Shown here: positions 15,587-23,286 of the stretch, piece by piece
Layout of the letters: each line of letters opens with the position of its first letter
Position numbering within the stretch: position 1 is the first letter of the stretch
NCBI GenBank assembly: GCA_902761645.1
Contig: CACWLF010000016.1
Location: 1 to 33,302 of the forward strand
DNA: 33,302 nucleotides
Origin: an uncultured Aeromonadales bacterium
Lineage (GTDB): Bacteria; Pseudomonadota; Gammaproteobacteria; Enterobacterales; Succinivibrionaceae
Reading direction: 5' to 3'
Notes under the pieces: model-generated
The model's input: only the letters and a program-made list of their open reading frames with translations
The model's database searches: none
Told to the model about the DNA's origin: nothing
Program-made: the position numbers and the translations under genes

Positions 15587-18148
15587 ATGAAAAGAATGTT
15601 AATTAACGCAACTCAGGAAGAAGAGATGCGTGTAGCCCTGGTCGACGGGCAGAAATTATACGATTTAGACATTGAAGGTGTCGGTCGTGAACTGAAAAAG
15701 GCAAATATCTACAAAGGCGTTATTACTCGTGTTGAACCAAGTCTCGAAGCCGCATTTGTTGACTACGGTGTAGAGCGTCACGGTTTTCTCCCTCTCAAGG
15801 AAATTTCACGCGAATATTTCAAGGACGGACGTCCGTATGCAGCCCAGACCGATGTAAAGGAGGCACTGCCTGAAGGAACCGAAGTTATCGTTCAGATTGA
15901 AAAGGAGGAACGCGGTCTTAAAGGTGCAGCTCTGACTACATTTATCAGCCTTGCAGGAAGCTATCTTGTTCTGATGCCAAACAATCCTCATGCCGGCGGT
16001 ATTTCCCACCGCATCGAAGGAGAAGAGCGCGACGAGATGAAAGCCACTCTGGACAGCATCAAGATTCCTCACGGCATGGGCGTTATTGTAAGAACCGCCG
16101 GAGTAGGCCGTGCACCTGCCGAACTTGAATGGGATCTGAATATTCTCAGCAAATTATGGTTCTACATCAAAAATGCAGCCGCAGACAAGCCTGCACCGTT
16201 CCTGATCTATCAGGAATCAAACATTATTCTGAGAGCCATCCGTGATCACCTTCGTCAGGATATCGGTGAAATTATCATTGACAACAAGGAAGTTTACGAC
16301 AAGATTCTGAAACATATCAGTGCAATAAGACCGGAATTCGTAAACCGTGTTAAATACCATTCAGATGAAGTTCCTCTGTTTACTCATTTCCAGATTGAAA
16401 CTCAGATTGAATCCGCGTTCATGCGCAAGGTTAGATTGCCGTCCGGCGGTGAAATAGTAATCGATCCGACCGAAGCATTGACATCAATTGATATTAACTC
16501 CGCAAAAGCAACAAAGGGTGACGATATCGAAGAAACAGCTCTTCAGACCAATCTTGAAGCTGCAGACGAAATTGCCCGTCAGCTGCGCCTGCGCGATTTG
16601 GGAGGACTGTTTGTTATCGACTTTATCGATATGACTCCTGTCAAGAACCAGCGTGCAGTTGAAAACCGCATGCGTGAAGCGGTTCAGCAGGACCGGGCCC
16701 GCATTCAGATTGCCAAGATATCCCGTTTCGGACTTCTTGAACTCTCCCGACAGAGAATCAAGCCTTCAATCAACGATTCAAGCACTCATGTATGTCCTCG
16801 CTGTCAGGGTCAGGGCTTTATCCGCGATGATGAATCCCTTTCATTGTCAATCCTTCGTCTGATTGAAGAAGAAGCGTTAAAGGAAAACACCAAACAGGTT
16901 CATGCCCAGGTACCGGTAAATATTGCCGCCTATCTGCTGAATGAAAAGCGCAGCAATATCGAATCTCTGGAAAAACGTCACAAGGTGCAGATCTTCATTA
17001 TTCCTAATACAAATCTCGATACACCTCATTATCAGATTAACCGTATCAAGAAGAATGAGTTCGCAGATCCTAACAATCCGAACCTTGAGGAAGGTCTGGT
17101 TGAAGATAAGTCGTACCGTCCGAGCGATCCTGTTGTTAAAGAGGTTCCAGCAGTTAGCAATATGATGGATGTTCAGAATATTGAACCTGCTCCTTCCCAG
17201 ACAAGAATTGCAATTTCACGTTTCTTCGGCAAGATTTTCGGAGGCATTACTTCCTTATTCAGCGGCGACGACAAGTCAAAGAAAAAGAAGACTCATAAGA
17301 AATCACGCCGTGTACATACAGAACGTGATCATCGCAGCCGCAGAAACAGCGTTTCAGGCAGTTCAGCGAAGCCTGCAGCAGCCAATAATTCTCCAAGAGC
17401 AAATAAAGATCAGAACACGGCTGCCGTAAAGGAAACCGCAGTAAATAACACTTCAAAGAAAAACGCTGGAGAACGCACTGAACGCACCGAGCGACAGGAA
17501 CGTTCAAACAGAAAGAACGAACGCCGCAACGCAAATGCTGCACCTCAGCAGAATCAGCAGAGTGCACAGCCGCAGTCTGCCCAGCAGACAAGAGGACAGC
17601 AGCAGAATGCAGGCGATCGTCACGAACGTAAAAACGGCAAGGGACGCAGCAAAGCGGAACATCAGGCGCGAGAACAGTCAGCAAGACAGACTCCGGCACC
17701 GGTAAACCGTGAAACCGAAGCTGCGGATAACACTGCTCAGAAACCAGCTGTTTCAGTTCCTGCAGCAGAAAAACCTCGCAGAAGCAAGGTATCCAAAGTA
17801 GGAGCACAGCTGCATTCTCATGCCGCAGGTGCAAACAGCGTTAAATTCGCTCATGCCGATCCTTCTCAGCCTCAGCATGTTGAATTACCTGTTTCTCCAG
17901 AGGTTTCCGGCCGTCCTGTTACGGGTGAATATACCAGAAAGGCTGACAAGGCCGCAGGTGCAGCTGTTGTACAGTTTGCTCACTCCGAGCCGGCACAGCC
18001 TGCTCACAGTGATTTACCTCCTGTTGCCGCAACGGAACATGAAGAGCTGACAAGAGCTTCATTTACCATTGCTCCGAAAGCAGCAGGATTCGCTTCGCTG
18101 TCTGCACAGTCGGCAGCTCCTATGAGTCAGCCTGAACATATTGAATAA
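15587..18148 (+). CDS. rne: Ribonuclease E
   Basis: An 853-residue endoribonuclease, the core of the RNA degradosome, which cuts mRNA, rRNA and tRNA precursors. The N-terminal half (1-520) has the S1 domain (about 36-118), the 5'-sensor and RNase H-like regions, and the DNase I-like catalytic site with D302 (SIDINSAK) and D345 (FVIDFIDM). The zinc-link is C403 and C406 in CPRCQGQG. These equal E. coli D303, D346, C404 and C407. An amphipathic segment near 540-560 (ISRFFGKIFGGITSLFSGDD) resembles the E. coli membrane-targeting helix. The rest is disordered, rich in Arg, Gln and Ala, as in scaffold regions. The tail repeats a motif three times (about 740, 787, 830). The scaffold is shorter than in E. 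coli (1061 residues). The ribosome-binding site is weak, so the structured leader may govern translation. Confidence 0.96.
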   Translation: MKRMLINATQEEEMRVALVDGQKLYDLDIEGVGRELKKANIYKGVITRVEPSLEAAFVDYGVERHGFLPLKEISREYFKDGRPYAAQTDVKEALPEGTEVIVQIEKEERGLKGAALTTFISLAGSYLVLMPNNPHAGGISHRIEGEERDEMKATLDSIKIPHGMGVIVRTAGVGRAPAELEWDLNILSKLWFYIKNAAADKPAPFLIYQESNIILRAIRDHLRQDIGEIIIDNKEVYDKILKHISAIRPEFVNRVKYHSDEVPLFTHFQIETQIESAFMRKVRLPSGGEIVIDPTEALTSIDINSAKATKGDDIEETALQTNLEAADEIARQLRLRDLGGLFVIDFIDMTPVKNQRAVENRMREAVQQDRARIQIAKISRFGLLELSRQRIKPSINDSSTHVCPRCQGQGFIRDDESLSLSILRLIEEEALKENTKQVHAQVPVNIAAYLLNEKRSNIESLEKRHKVQIFIIPNTNLDTPHYQINRIKKNEFADPNNPNLEEGLVEDKSYRPSDPVVKEVPAVSNMMDVQNIEPAPSQTRIAISRFFGKIFGGITSLFSGDDKSKKKKTHKKSRRVHTERDHRSRRNSVSGSSAKPAAANNSPRANKDQNTAAVKETAVNNTSKKNAGERTERTERQERSNRKNERRNANAAPQQNQQSAQPQSAQQTRGQQQNAGDRHERKNGKGRSKAEHQAREQSARQTPAPVNRETEAADNTAQKPAVSVPAAEKPRRSKVSKVGAQLHSHAAGANSVKFAHADPSQPQHVELPVSPEVSGRPVTGEYTRKADKAAGAAVVQFAHSEPAQPAHSDLPPVAATEHEELTRASFTIAPKAAGFASLSAQSAAPMSQPEHIE

Positions 18149-18178
18149 ACAGATTAGGTTCACAAATTTTGATTAACG

Positions 18179-18203
18179 AAGGTGCTGAAAAGCACCTTTT
18201 TTT
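18179..18203 (+). terminator. Rho-independent terminator of rne
   Basis: An 8-bp stem, AAGGTGCT with AGCACCTT, is capped by a GAAA tetraloop and followed by five or more T, 30 bases after the stop codon. Confidence 0.9.
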
Positions 18204-18295
18204 ATTATTTTGACCATAATCATTAATATATGGTGTCTCAAGTGCTACCATGAAAATTATTAAAAAATTAAAACATTTAGAAAGGAGTCTATATC

Positions 18296-19216
18296 ATGAA
18301 AAGTTATAGAAATATTTTGGTTATACTGAATGCCGAAGGCTACAACAGACAAGCACTGGAAAAAGCACTGTTTCTTGCAAAGTTCGACAAGGATGTAAAG
18401 GTTACTGTTTTTCTCTCTGTTTTTGATTTTTCTCTTGAACTGACATCCTTTTTTGATTTCGCCGAACGAGAAAAAATGCTTCAGGCTATCATCGACGCCA
18501 AAAACAAGGATTTAGACCAGGCCATCAAAGATCAGAATATAGAAAATCCGAATATCGCAACCAAAGTGGTATGGGCACGCAATCAGGTTAAGGCAATCGA
18601 AAGGGAAATCAAAATCCATAATTACGATCTGATTATCAAGGCGGCCAATATGGAGGATGACACAATCGCATCTTTCTTCTTTACCCCTCTTGACTGGCAG
18701 CTTCTCAGGAAAGTTGACATACCGGTGATTTTAGTTAAAGATCAGGAATGGCAGCCTGATAACGTGCTTCTCCTTGCTTTATGCTCCATAAACCAGAAAA
18801 TCACCAACCGGGTTAATACGATGCTGTTAAGAGAGGCACAGATTGTATCAAAACTTACAAACAGCACAATTCATCTGGTTAACGCGGTTCCGTGTCCAAA
18901 CATGAATATAGCCATAGATGTACCGGGTGTATATCCTGATTATTACAACGAGGAAATTCATAAACGCCACGAGGAGCAGCTCAGGGAATTTGCACAGAAT
19001 CACAATATTCCGCTGGAAAACGTTCACGTTATAGACGGACTTCCTGACGACGTAATACCTTCCCTGGCAAAAACGCTGAATGTAAACGCCGTTATGATGG
19101 GCAGTATCGGACGGGACGGCTTTACCGGAACAATAGTCGGAAATACAGCAGAACTTATAATCGATGAGGTTAACTGCGATTTAATCGTGCTCAAAACTCC
19201 GATTATATTTGACTGA
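18296..19216 (+). CDS. uspE: Tandem universal stress protein UspE
   Basis: A 306-residue cytoplasmic protein made of two Usp domains (about 1-150 and 155-303), the arrangement of E. coli UspE (316 residues). Family-matching stretches include VFLSVFDFSLELTS, KVVWARN, FFTPLDWQLLRKVDIPVILV and NIAIDVPGVYPDYYNEEI. The second domain ends with the nucleotide-loop signature GSIGRDGFTGTIVGNTAE. UspE supports survival under stress and affects motility and aggregation in E. coli. AAAGGAGT before the ATG is a strong ribosome-binding site. The gene stands between the rne terminator and its own terminator, so it is monocistronic. Confidence 0.92.
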   Translation: MKSYRNILVILNAEGYNRQALEKALFLAKFDKDVKVTVFLSVFDFSLELTSFFDFAEREKMLQAIIDAKNKDLDQAIKDQNIENPNIATKVVWARNQVKAIEREIKIHNYDLIIKAANMEDDTIASFFFTPLDWQLLRKVDIPVILVKDQEWQPDNVLLLALCSINQKITNRVNTMLLREAQIVSKLTNSTIHLVNAVPCPNMNIAIDVPGVYPDYYNEEIHKRHEEQLREFAQNHNIPLENVHVIDGLPDDVIPSLAKTLNVNAVMMGSIGRDGFTGTIVGNTAELIIDEVNCDLIVLKTPIIFD

Positions 19217-19247
19217 TAATTCAGTCTCGGCAGCAGATTTAATGAAG

Positions 19248-19275
19248 CGGAACAACATTGTTTGTTCCGTTTTTT
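19248..19275 (+). terminator. Rho-independent terminator of uspE
   Basis: An 8-bp stem, CGGAACAA with TTGTTCCG, has a six-base loop and is followed by six T, about 32 bases after the stop. Confidence 0.88.
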
Positions 19276-19340
19276 ATTGCTGTTGATGCCGGCTGCCGCA
19301 CATATTATTCAACCGATCATACATTATTTGCTTCCGGTAC

Positions 19341-19369
19341 TTAAAAAGATTCCTTTCAACCATTATAAT
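19341..19369 (+). promoter_or_regulatory. Putative pheA promoter
   Basis: A perfect TATAAT at 19364-19369 has a weak TTAAAA 17 bases upstream. Transcription would begin near 19376, giving a leader of under 30 bases. That leaves no room for the Phe-codon leader peptide and attenuator of E. coli pheA. Confidence 0.5.
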
Positions 19370-19403
19370 TAGATAAGAAATTTAATTGGGAAGACAGAAA
19401 AAG

Positions 19404-20480
19404 ATGACAACGCTTTCAGACATAGACAATAAAATTTTAGAACTGCTTAAGGAAAGGACCCAGTATTCTGTAAGTGAATTTGATTATCAGATTTCCTCGA
19501 TTGATGAAATTCTGAAAAAAGCAGATGAATACAGGCTTAATCCGACTTACATCGCCGGGTTGTTCACACTGATAAACAATGAAAGCATCCGCATGTTTGA
19601 ACAGAAATCACTTGAAAGCAAAAACAACCTCTGGTGCCGTAAATACAAAAAAGCATCATACCTGGGACCAAAGGGAACCTATTCCTTCCAGGCAATGGTA
19701 AAGTTTTGCGAAAAATATCAGTTCAGACCTGAAGAGGTGTGCTGCAGCAGTTTTAATGAACTCGTATCCAACGTAAAGCAGGGAATATCCGATTTATCAT
19801 TTCTCCCGGTGGAAAATACCTCAAGCGGCATAATCAACGAGGTTTATGACCTGCTGCGTGATAACGGTGTTCATATCATCGGAGAGATAACTCTGCCTAT
19901 TAACCACTCGATTCTGGTAAATGATGTCAATAATGCAGCCAAAATCGATACATTCTATTCTCATCCGCAGCCTATTATTCAGAGTTCAAATTTTCTGAAG
20001 CTTCACTACCCTGATGCAAAATTCGTTTACTGCGACTCAACTGCAGATGCGGTTAAAAAGGTTAAAAACCTTAATCAGGAAAACATTGCCGCGATTGCAA
20101 GCGAGTTTGCGGGAACCCTGTTCGGTTTGAGTCCGATAAGATCAAATATTGCAAACCAGTCCGAGAACTTTACCCGTTTCATTGTAATTGCCAAGGATCC
20201 GATTACCGTTCCTACAGATCTGGCCAGCAAGATTTCCATTACGTTTACAACAAATAACACACCTGGAGCGCTTGCGGCTGTTCTGGATATTTTCAAACAG
20301 CATCAGTACAATCTGACAAAACTTGCAAGCAGACCGATTATCGGCAGACCGTGGGAAGAACTGTTTTATGCTGATTTTATTGCCAACCTGGAGACAGTGG
20401 ATGCACAGAATGCAATTCATGAACTGAAGAGCCTGTGTCATCTCAATATTCTTGGCTGCTATCCGCTGGAAAAGGAATAA
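19404..20480 (+). CDS. pheA: Prephenate dehydratase with degenerate chorismate mutase domain (P-protein)
   Basis: A 358-residue P-protein with an N-terminal AroQ-like helical domain (1-83), a prephenate dehydratase domain (about 85-265) and an ACT domain (about 275-358). The dehydratase makes phenylpyruvate for phenylalanine. It looks active: YLGPKGTYS, VENTSSGIINEVYDL, YSHPQP and the catalytic TRF (257-259) are intact. The mutase domain aligns in its helices but lacks about ten residues of the active-site loop, and positions matching E. coli Arg11, Arg28, Lys39, Arg51 and Gln88 are not conserved, so mutase activity is doubtful. In the ACT domain the Phe-binding ESRP is ASRP (308-311), while GAL (288-290) is kept, so feedback control may differ. 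I chose the ATG at 19404 over the upstream TTG. The gene is monocistronic. Confidence 0.9.
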   Translation: MTTLSDIDNKILELLKERTQYSVSEFDYQISSIDEILKKADEYRLNPTYIAGLFTLINNESIRMFEQKSLESKNNLWCRKYKKASYLGPKGTYSFQAMVKFCEKYQFRPEEVCCSSFNELVSNVKQGISDLSFLPVENTSSGIINEVYDLLRDNGVHIIGEITLPINHSILVNDVNNAAKIDTFYSHPQPIIQSSNFLKLHYPDAKFVYCDSTADAVKKVKNLNQENIAAIASEFAGTLFGLSPIRSNIANQSENFTRFIVIAKDPITVPTDLASKISITFTTNNTPGALAAVLDIFKQHQYNLTKLASRPIIGRPWEELFYADFIANLETVDAQNAIHELKSLCHLNILGCYPLEKE

Positions 20481-20509
20481 ACAGCAATTCAAAATAAATA
20501 ACTGTCTAT

Positions 20510-20541
20510 GGATAATCTGAATTTCCGGTTATCCTTTTTTT
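20510..20541 (+). terminator. Rho-independent terminator of pheA
   Basis: A 6-bp stem, GGATAA with TTATCC, has a 13-base loop and is followed by seven T, 30 bases after the stop codon. Confidence 0.75.
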
Positions 20542-20635
20542 GAGAAAGACATGGCATTTTGGAATTCCAGCACGGCAATAAAAAATTCAGATGGAATCAA
20601 CAGATAATGATTTGAAATTCAACCGAGGAACAGAA

Positions 20636-21115
20636 ATGATTGTAACCAATTTAGACACTTTAAAGGATACTTTTCCAAAAATCTGGCAATATGTCGAAAT
20701 AGCACTTGACGCACATGGCAAAGATCCTGAAAAACAAGGAAGACAGCCTATAAAGGACAGTCAGGTATTTTTTACCTTATCTGAAGATCCGCTGGAGCCT
20801 CAGGAGGATCGTCGCCTTGAAGTTCATAAAAAATATCTTGATATCCAGATCGTACTGGAAGGAACCGAAAGATATGGTTACATTCCCGGTGCATATGCAG
20901 GAACCTTTGAGGAAGAAAGGTTTGAATCTGACGACGTGGCATTCACTTCCAGAAACGAACCTTGTCAATATGCAGATCTGACTGCAGGAGATGCAATTAT
21001 ATTTTTACCAGGGCATGCACACAAACCGCTGTGTATTCCGGCTGATCAGAATAAAAAAGTACGCAAAGCCATTATCAAAGTAGAAAAAGCTCTTGTAAAA
21101 GAACTTTTTTTCTGA
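20636..21115 (+). CDS. YhcH/YjgK/YiaL-family cupin protein
   Basis: A 159-residue cytoplasmic protein of the YhcH/YjgK/YiaL (DUF386) family, which also includes EbgC. These are cupin-like beta sandwiches linked to sugar metabolism, often to sialic acid or beta-galactoside use; the reaction is not established for most. Signature segments are EVHKKYLDIQIVLEGTERYG, carrying the conserved Glu, His and Asp, and IIFLPGHAHKPLC with the second His motif. I choose the ATG at 20636, preceded by CGAGGAACAG, over the in-frame ATG at 20591, which has no ribosome-binding site. No sialic acid or galactoside genes are adjacent, so the substrate cannot be guessed from context. Confidence 0.85.
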   Translation: MIVTNLDTLKDTFPKIWQYVEIALDAHGKDPEKQGRQPIKDSQVFFTLSEDPLEPQEDRRLEVHKKYLDIQIVLEGTERYGYIPGAYAGTFEEERFESDDVAFTSRNEPCQYADLTAGDAIIFLPGHAHKPLCIPADQNKKVRKAIIKVEKALVKELFF

Positions 21116-21185
21116 AATTCCGGTCTGATTTTTGATTGATAATGATAAGTGGCACACATAAATGGTAATTGATATCAACAAATAA

Positions 21186-21213
21186 TTGTGTTTGAGGCTT
21201 TGCCGACTATAAA
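21186..21213 (+). promoter_or_regulatory. Putative promoter of the candidate sRNA
   Basis: TTGTGT at 21186-21191 and TATAAA at 21208-21213 are separated by 16 bases. Transcription would start near 21220, inside a gene-free stretch that ends in a good terminator. Confidence 0.45.
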
Positions 21214-21219
21214 GAAATG

Positions 21220-21330
21220 TAGAGCTAGTATTTTTTAATGTCAGGAAAATTTTCCTGCATTACTTGATATGATGCTCGGCACCTCCTTATAAAAGCAAAG
21301 GTTTCAGTTGAAAGATTGAAACCTTTTTCT
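21220..21330 (+). ncRNA. Candidate small RNA with an anti-Shine-Dalgarno-like segment
   Basis: A possible transcript of about 110 bases with three parts. First comes a hairpin at 21237-21262, TAATG-(T)-CAGGAAA with TTTCCTG-CATTA, built around a 16-base palindrome. Next is an apparently unpaired linker that contains CACCTCCTTA at 21280-21289, identical to the 3' end of 16S rRNA and complementary to strong ribosome-binding sites. Last is a terminator, AAGGTTTCA with TGAAACCTT followed by five T (21298-21328). There is no open reading frame. This is the form of a trans-acting sRNA that blocks ribosome binding, but expression is unproven and I recognise no named family. It could instead be only the 3' untranslated region of the upstream YhcH-family gene. 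Confidence 0.45.
21298..21328 (+). terminator. Rho-independent terminator of the candidate sRNA
   Basis: A 9-bp stem, AAGGTTTCA with TGAAACCTT, has a 10-base loop and is followed by TTTTTCTT. It lies 180 bases after the nearest upstream stop codon, unusually far for a plain gene terminator. Confidence 0.8.
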
Positions 21331-21496
21331 TATGCGCTAACTGAACTGAGGATCCGTTTCTGCACTATTTATTTTTGGGTGCAATGCGGATAAAATTACA
21401 CTGCGTGCCGGATATTCTGACCTATCATCTGATTACCGTTTATCCGTTTCAGCGCAGGAACATCAGGTCCAACCTTATACCAGCTGGAGAAATTTT

Positions 21497-22096
21497 ATGA
21501 ATTTTTTTACTAGAATACTGACCGGTGCATGCTGCTCTTTAATTTGCTTGTCAGCTGCAAATGCGGAAAATTATGATAAAAATAAAATCGGTACATTCCT
21601 GTCAAACTTTACAGAATGCGATTACCTGAATATTACAAGAGAAGAAATGATTGAAAGCAGGGATATTCTTGTAAGTTTTGCAATGTGCCATCTTGACATT
21701 AATGCACCTAAACAGTTCAAGGATGTCAGCGACTGCGACAAACATCCGAAGGAATGCAGTTACGGAGATAAAAAAATCTCCGACAAGGCTGTTGCCAAAG
21801 TGATAAAGAGATATTTGGCCTATGATTTCAATGATTTCCAGCCTACCGATTTCCATCAGTACCGCAACAATTATTTCTATATGTCATACGGCGCCAAGGA
21901 ACTTCTCTATGCGGCAGCTGTAAAAAACATCTACGCGCTGTCAAACGGAAATCTGAAAGTAACCGCTGCTCTTTACAATACCGTAACGGAAAAGAAACCG
22001 TCGGAGGATGCCGTTACCATCACTGCTGAAATCAAGCCTTATGTATGGGATGGCAAGAAGACATGGTCGCTGGTATCAATCAAAACCAATGACTGA
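21497..22096 (+). CDS. Secreted protein of unknown function
   Basis: A 199-residue protein with a signal peptide (cleavage probably after ANA at about residue 23). I recognise no domain. Four cysteines in the mature part (TECDY, AMCHL, SDCDK, KECSY) could form two disulfides in the N-terminal half; the C-terminal half is predicted alpha then beta, with YRNNYFYMSYGAKELLYAAA and an all-beta end. AGCTGGAGAAATTTT precedes the ATG, a good ribosome-binding site. It stands alone between the candidate sRNA and the Sel1 genes. The general look (short exported protein, cysteine pairs) recalls the pair at 12387-14818, but I cannot align them. Confidence 0.7.
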   Translation: MNFFTRILTGACCSLICLSAANAENYDKNKIGTFLSNFTECDYLNITREEMIESRDILVSFAMCHLDINAPKQFKDVSDCDKHPKECSYGDKKISDKAVAKVIKRYLAYDFNDFQPTDFHQYRNNYFYMSYGAKELLYAAAVKNIYALSNGNLKVTAALYNTVTEKKPSEDAVTITAEIKPYVWDGKKTWSLVSIKTND

Positions 22097-22141
22097 CAGT
22101 TGAACAGTTCTTTATCAATTATTTAAAAACCTCTGATTTAT

Positions 22142-22182
22142 GCCTCATTGTCTCTTCCCGGCGGATTGCACTGCAATGAGGC
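22142..22182 (+). terminator. Hairpin after the secreted hypothetical (weak terminator)
   Basis: A perfect 9-bp inverted repeat, GCCTCATTG with CAATGAGGC, encloses a 23-base loop 45 bases after the stop codon. The sequence after it is not T-rich, so it may be a Rho-dependent or processed 3' end. Confidence 0.4.
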
Positions 22183-22328
22183 TTCCTGCTGACAAAAAAT
22201 CACACGGGCGGCAGCCGTCAATCTTGTATAATTATCCGGTTCAGCAGATGTTTTTTTCCGATTAATCATTCTTCCACTGACAATTTACCATTATTTTCTG
22301 ACAAAAGGCATCTTTAACCGAGTGAAAA

Positions 22329-22357
22329 TTAATATTATTCAAAAAAAATGGTAAAAT
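22329..22357 (+). promoter_or_regulatory. Putative promoter of the Sel1 gene pair
   Basis: TTAATA at 22329-22334 and TAAAAT at 22352-22357 are 17 bases apart, placing a start near 22364, about 22 bases before the GTG start codon. Confidence 0.45.
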
Positions 22358-22386
22358 AGGGAAAACTGTATTTTAAGGATCGTATC

Positions 22387-23190
22387 GTGAAAATTAAAAC
22401 TATTTTACTTGCATTATTAACAACATGTTCGCTGACTTCATGTTCAATTTTTAATTTCTGGAGTAATGATAACGAAGAAAAAGTCGTTGACGATAAAACA
22501 TTATGCAGCAGTAAAAAGGACATAATTACCAATCATACGTACATACCGTCACTGAATGCCTGTCAGAGACTTTCCGATCAGGGAGATCTGAATGCTACCT
22601 ACGTGCTTGGTCTGTTATACACCGATACCAGCATTCTGACATCATTCCTGGATCCTGATACCCGTGTTGAACAGGGCGTGGCTCTGGTAAAAAAAGCGGC
22701 AGACGGCGGAATTGTAAAAGCACAGAGATCGCTTGGAGAATATTATGCAGATCAGAAAGGCGATAATGAAAATGCTGTGATTTATCTGCAGAAAGCGGTT
22801 GATAACGGTGATACCGATTCGTTAATTGATTTAGGAACTGTATACGAAAATCTCGGTCAGTGCCAGAAGGCCGCGGACGCGTACCGCAAGGAAATCAAGC
22901 AGAACGGCAAGAACGCTGACGGATATTTTTATTTATCGCTTCTGCATGTAACCGGATGCAAGGATTTAAACAAGGATATCGGCAAAGCCTGCGGATACTT
23001 CGCCCTTGCACAGGATTCCCAGATAAAGAACACTATTCTCAAGGTTCTGGAATATGAGGCACAAACCGGAGAGGCGGCAAAAAAGAACAGTGTTACTTCT
23101 GAATTAAGAATAATTCATGACTATGAAACAAAAAACGCGGCAAAATGCGAATCTTCAAAGAAAAAACTACAATTAACTTTGTTTGATTAA
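22387..23190 (+). CDS. Sel1-repeat lipoprotein
   Basis: A 267-residue predicted lipoprotein. The signal peptide ends in the lipobox LTSC, so C19 would be lipidated. The mature part holds Sel1-like repeats (TPR-related helical hairpins) from about 55 to 220, seen in ATYVLGLLYTD, AQRSLGEYYADQKGDNENAV and DSLIDLGTVYENLGQCQKAA. Such repeats bind proteins or assemble envelope complexes; the partner is unknown. The start is GTG with TAAGGATCG upstream. It is followed after 96 bases by a larger Sel1 protein, with which it probably works. Confidence 0.8.
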   Translation: MKIKTILLALLTTCSLTSCSIFNFWSNDNEEKVVDDKTLCSSKKDIITNHTYIPSLNACQRLSDQGDLNATYVLGLLYTDTSILTSFLDPDTRVEQGVALVKKAADGGIVKAQRSLGEYYADQKGDNENAVIYLQKAVDNGDTDSLIDLGTVYENLGQCQKAADAYRKEIKQNGKNADGYFYLSLLHVTGCKDLNKDIGKACGYFALAQDSQIKNTILKVLEYEAQTGEAAKKNSVTSELRIIHDYETKNAAKCESSKKKLQLTLFD

Positions 23191-23215
23191 AAATAATAAT
23201 TCTTGTTTTATTGAT

Positions 23216-23252
23216 GCTGTTCTCTTTGTAATCATGTGCTGCAGAGAACAGC
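23216..23252 (+). other. Perfect inverted repeat between the two Sel1 genes
   Basis: GCTGTTCTCT and AGAGAACAGC form a perfect 10-bp stem around a 17-base loop. No T-run follows, so it is not a standard terminator. It lies 35 bases before the start of the second Sel1 gene and could be an RNA processing site, a translation-control hairpin or an operator. Confidence 0.5.
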
Positions 23253-23286
23253 GGATTATCACTGTAACCACAAGGAAGAGCAAATC

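Noticed and set aside
17259-17834. A 191-codon frame antisense to the rne scaffold region
   Set aside because: It is a shadow of the Gln/Arg/Ala-rich sense codons and has no independent support.
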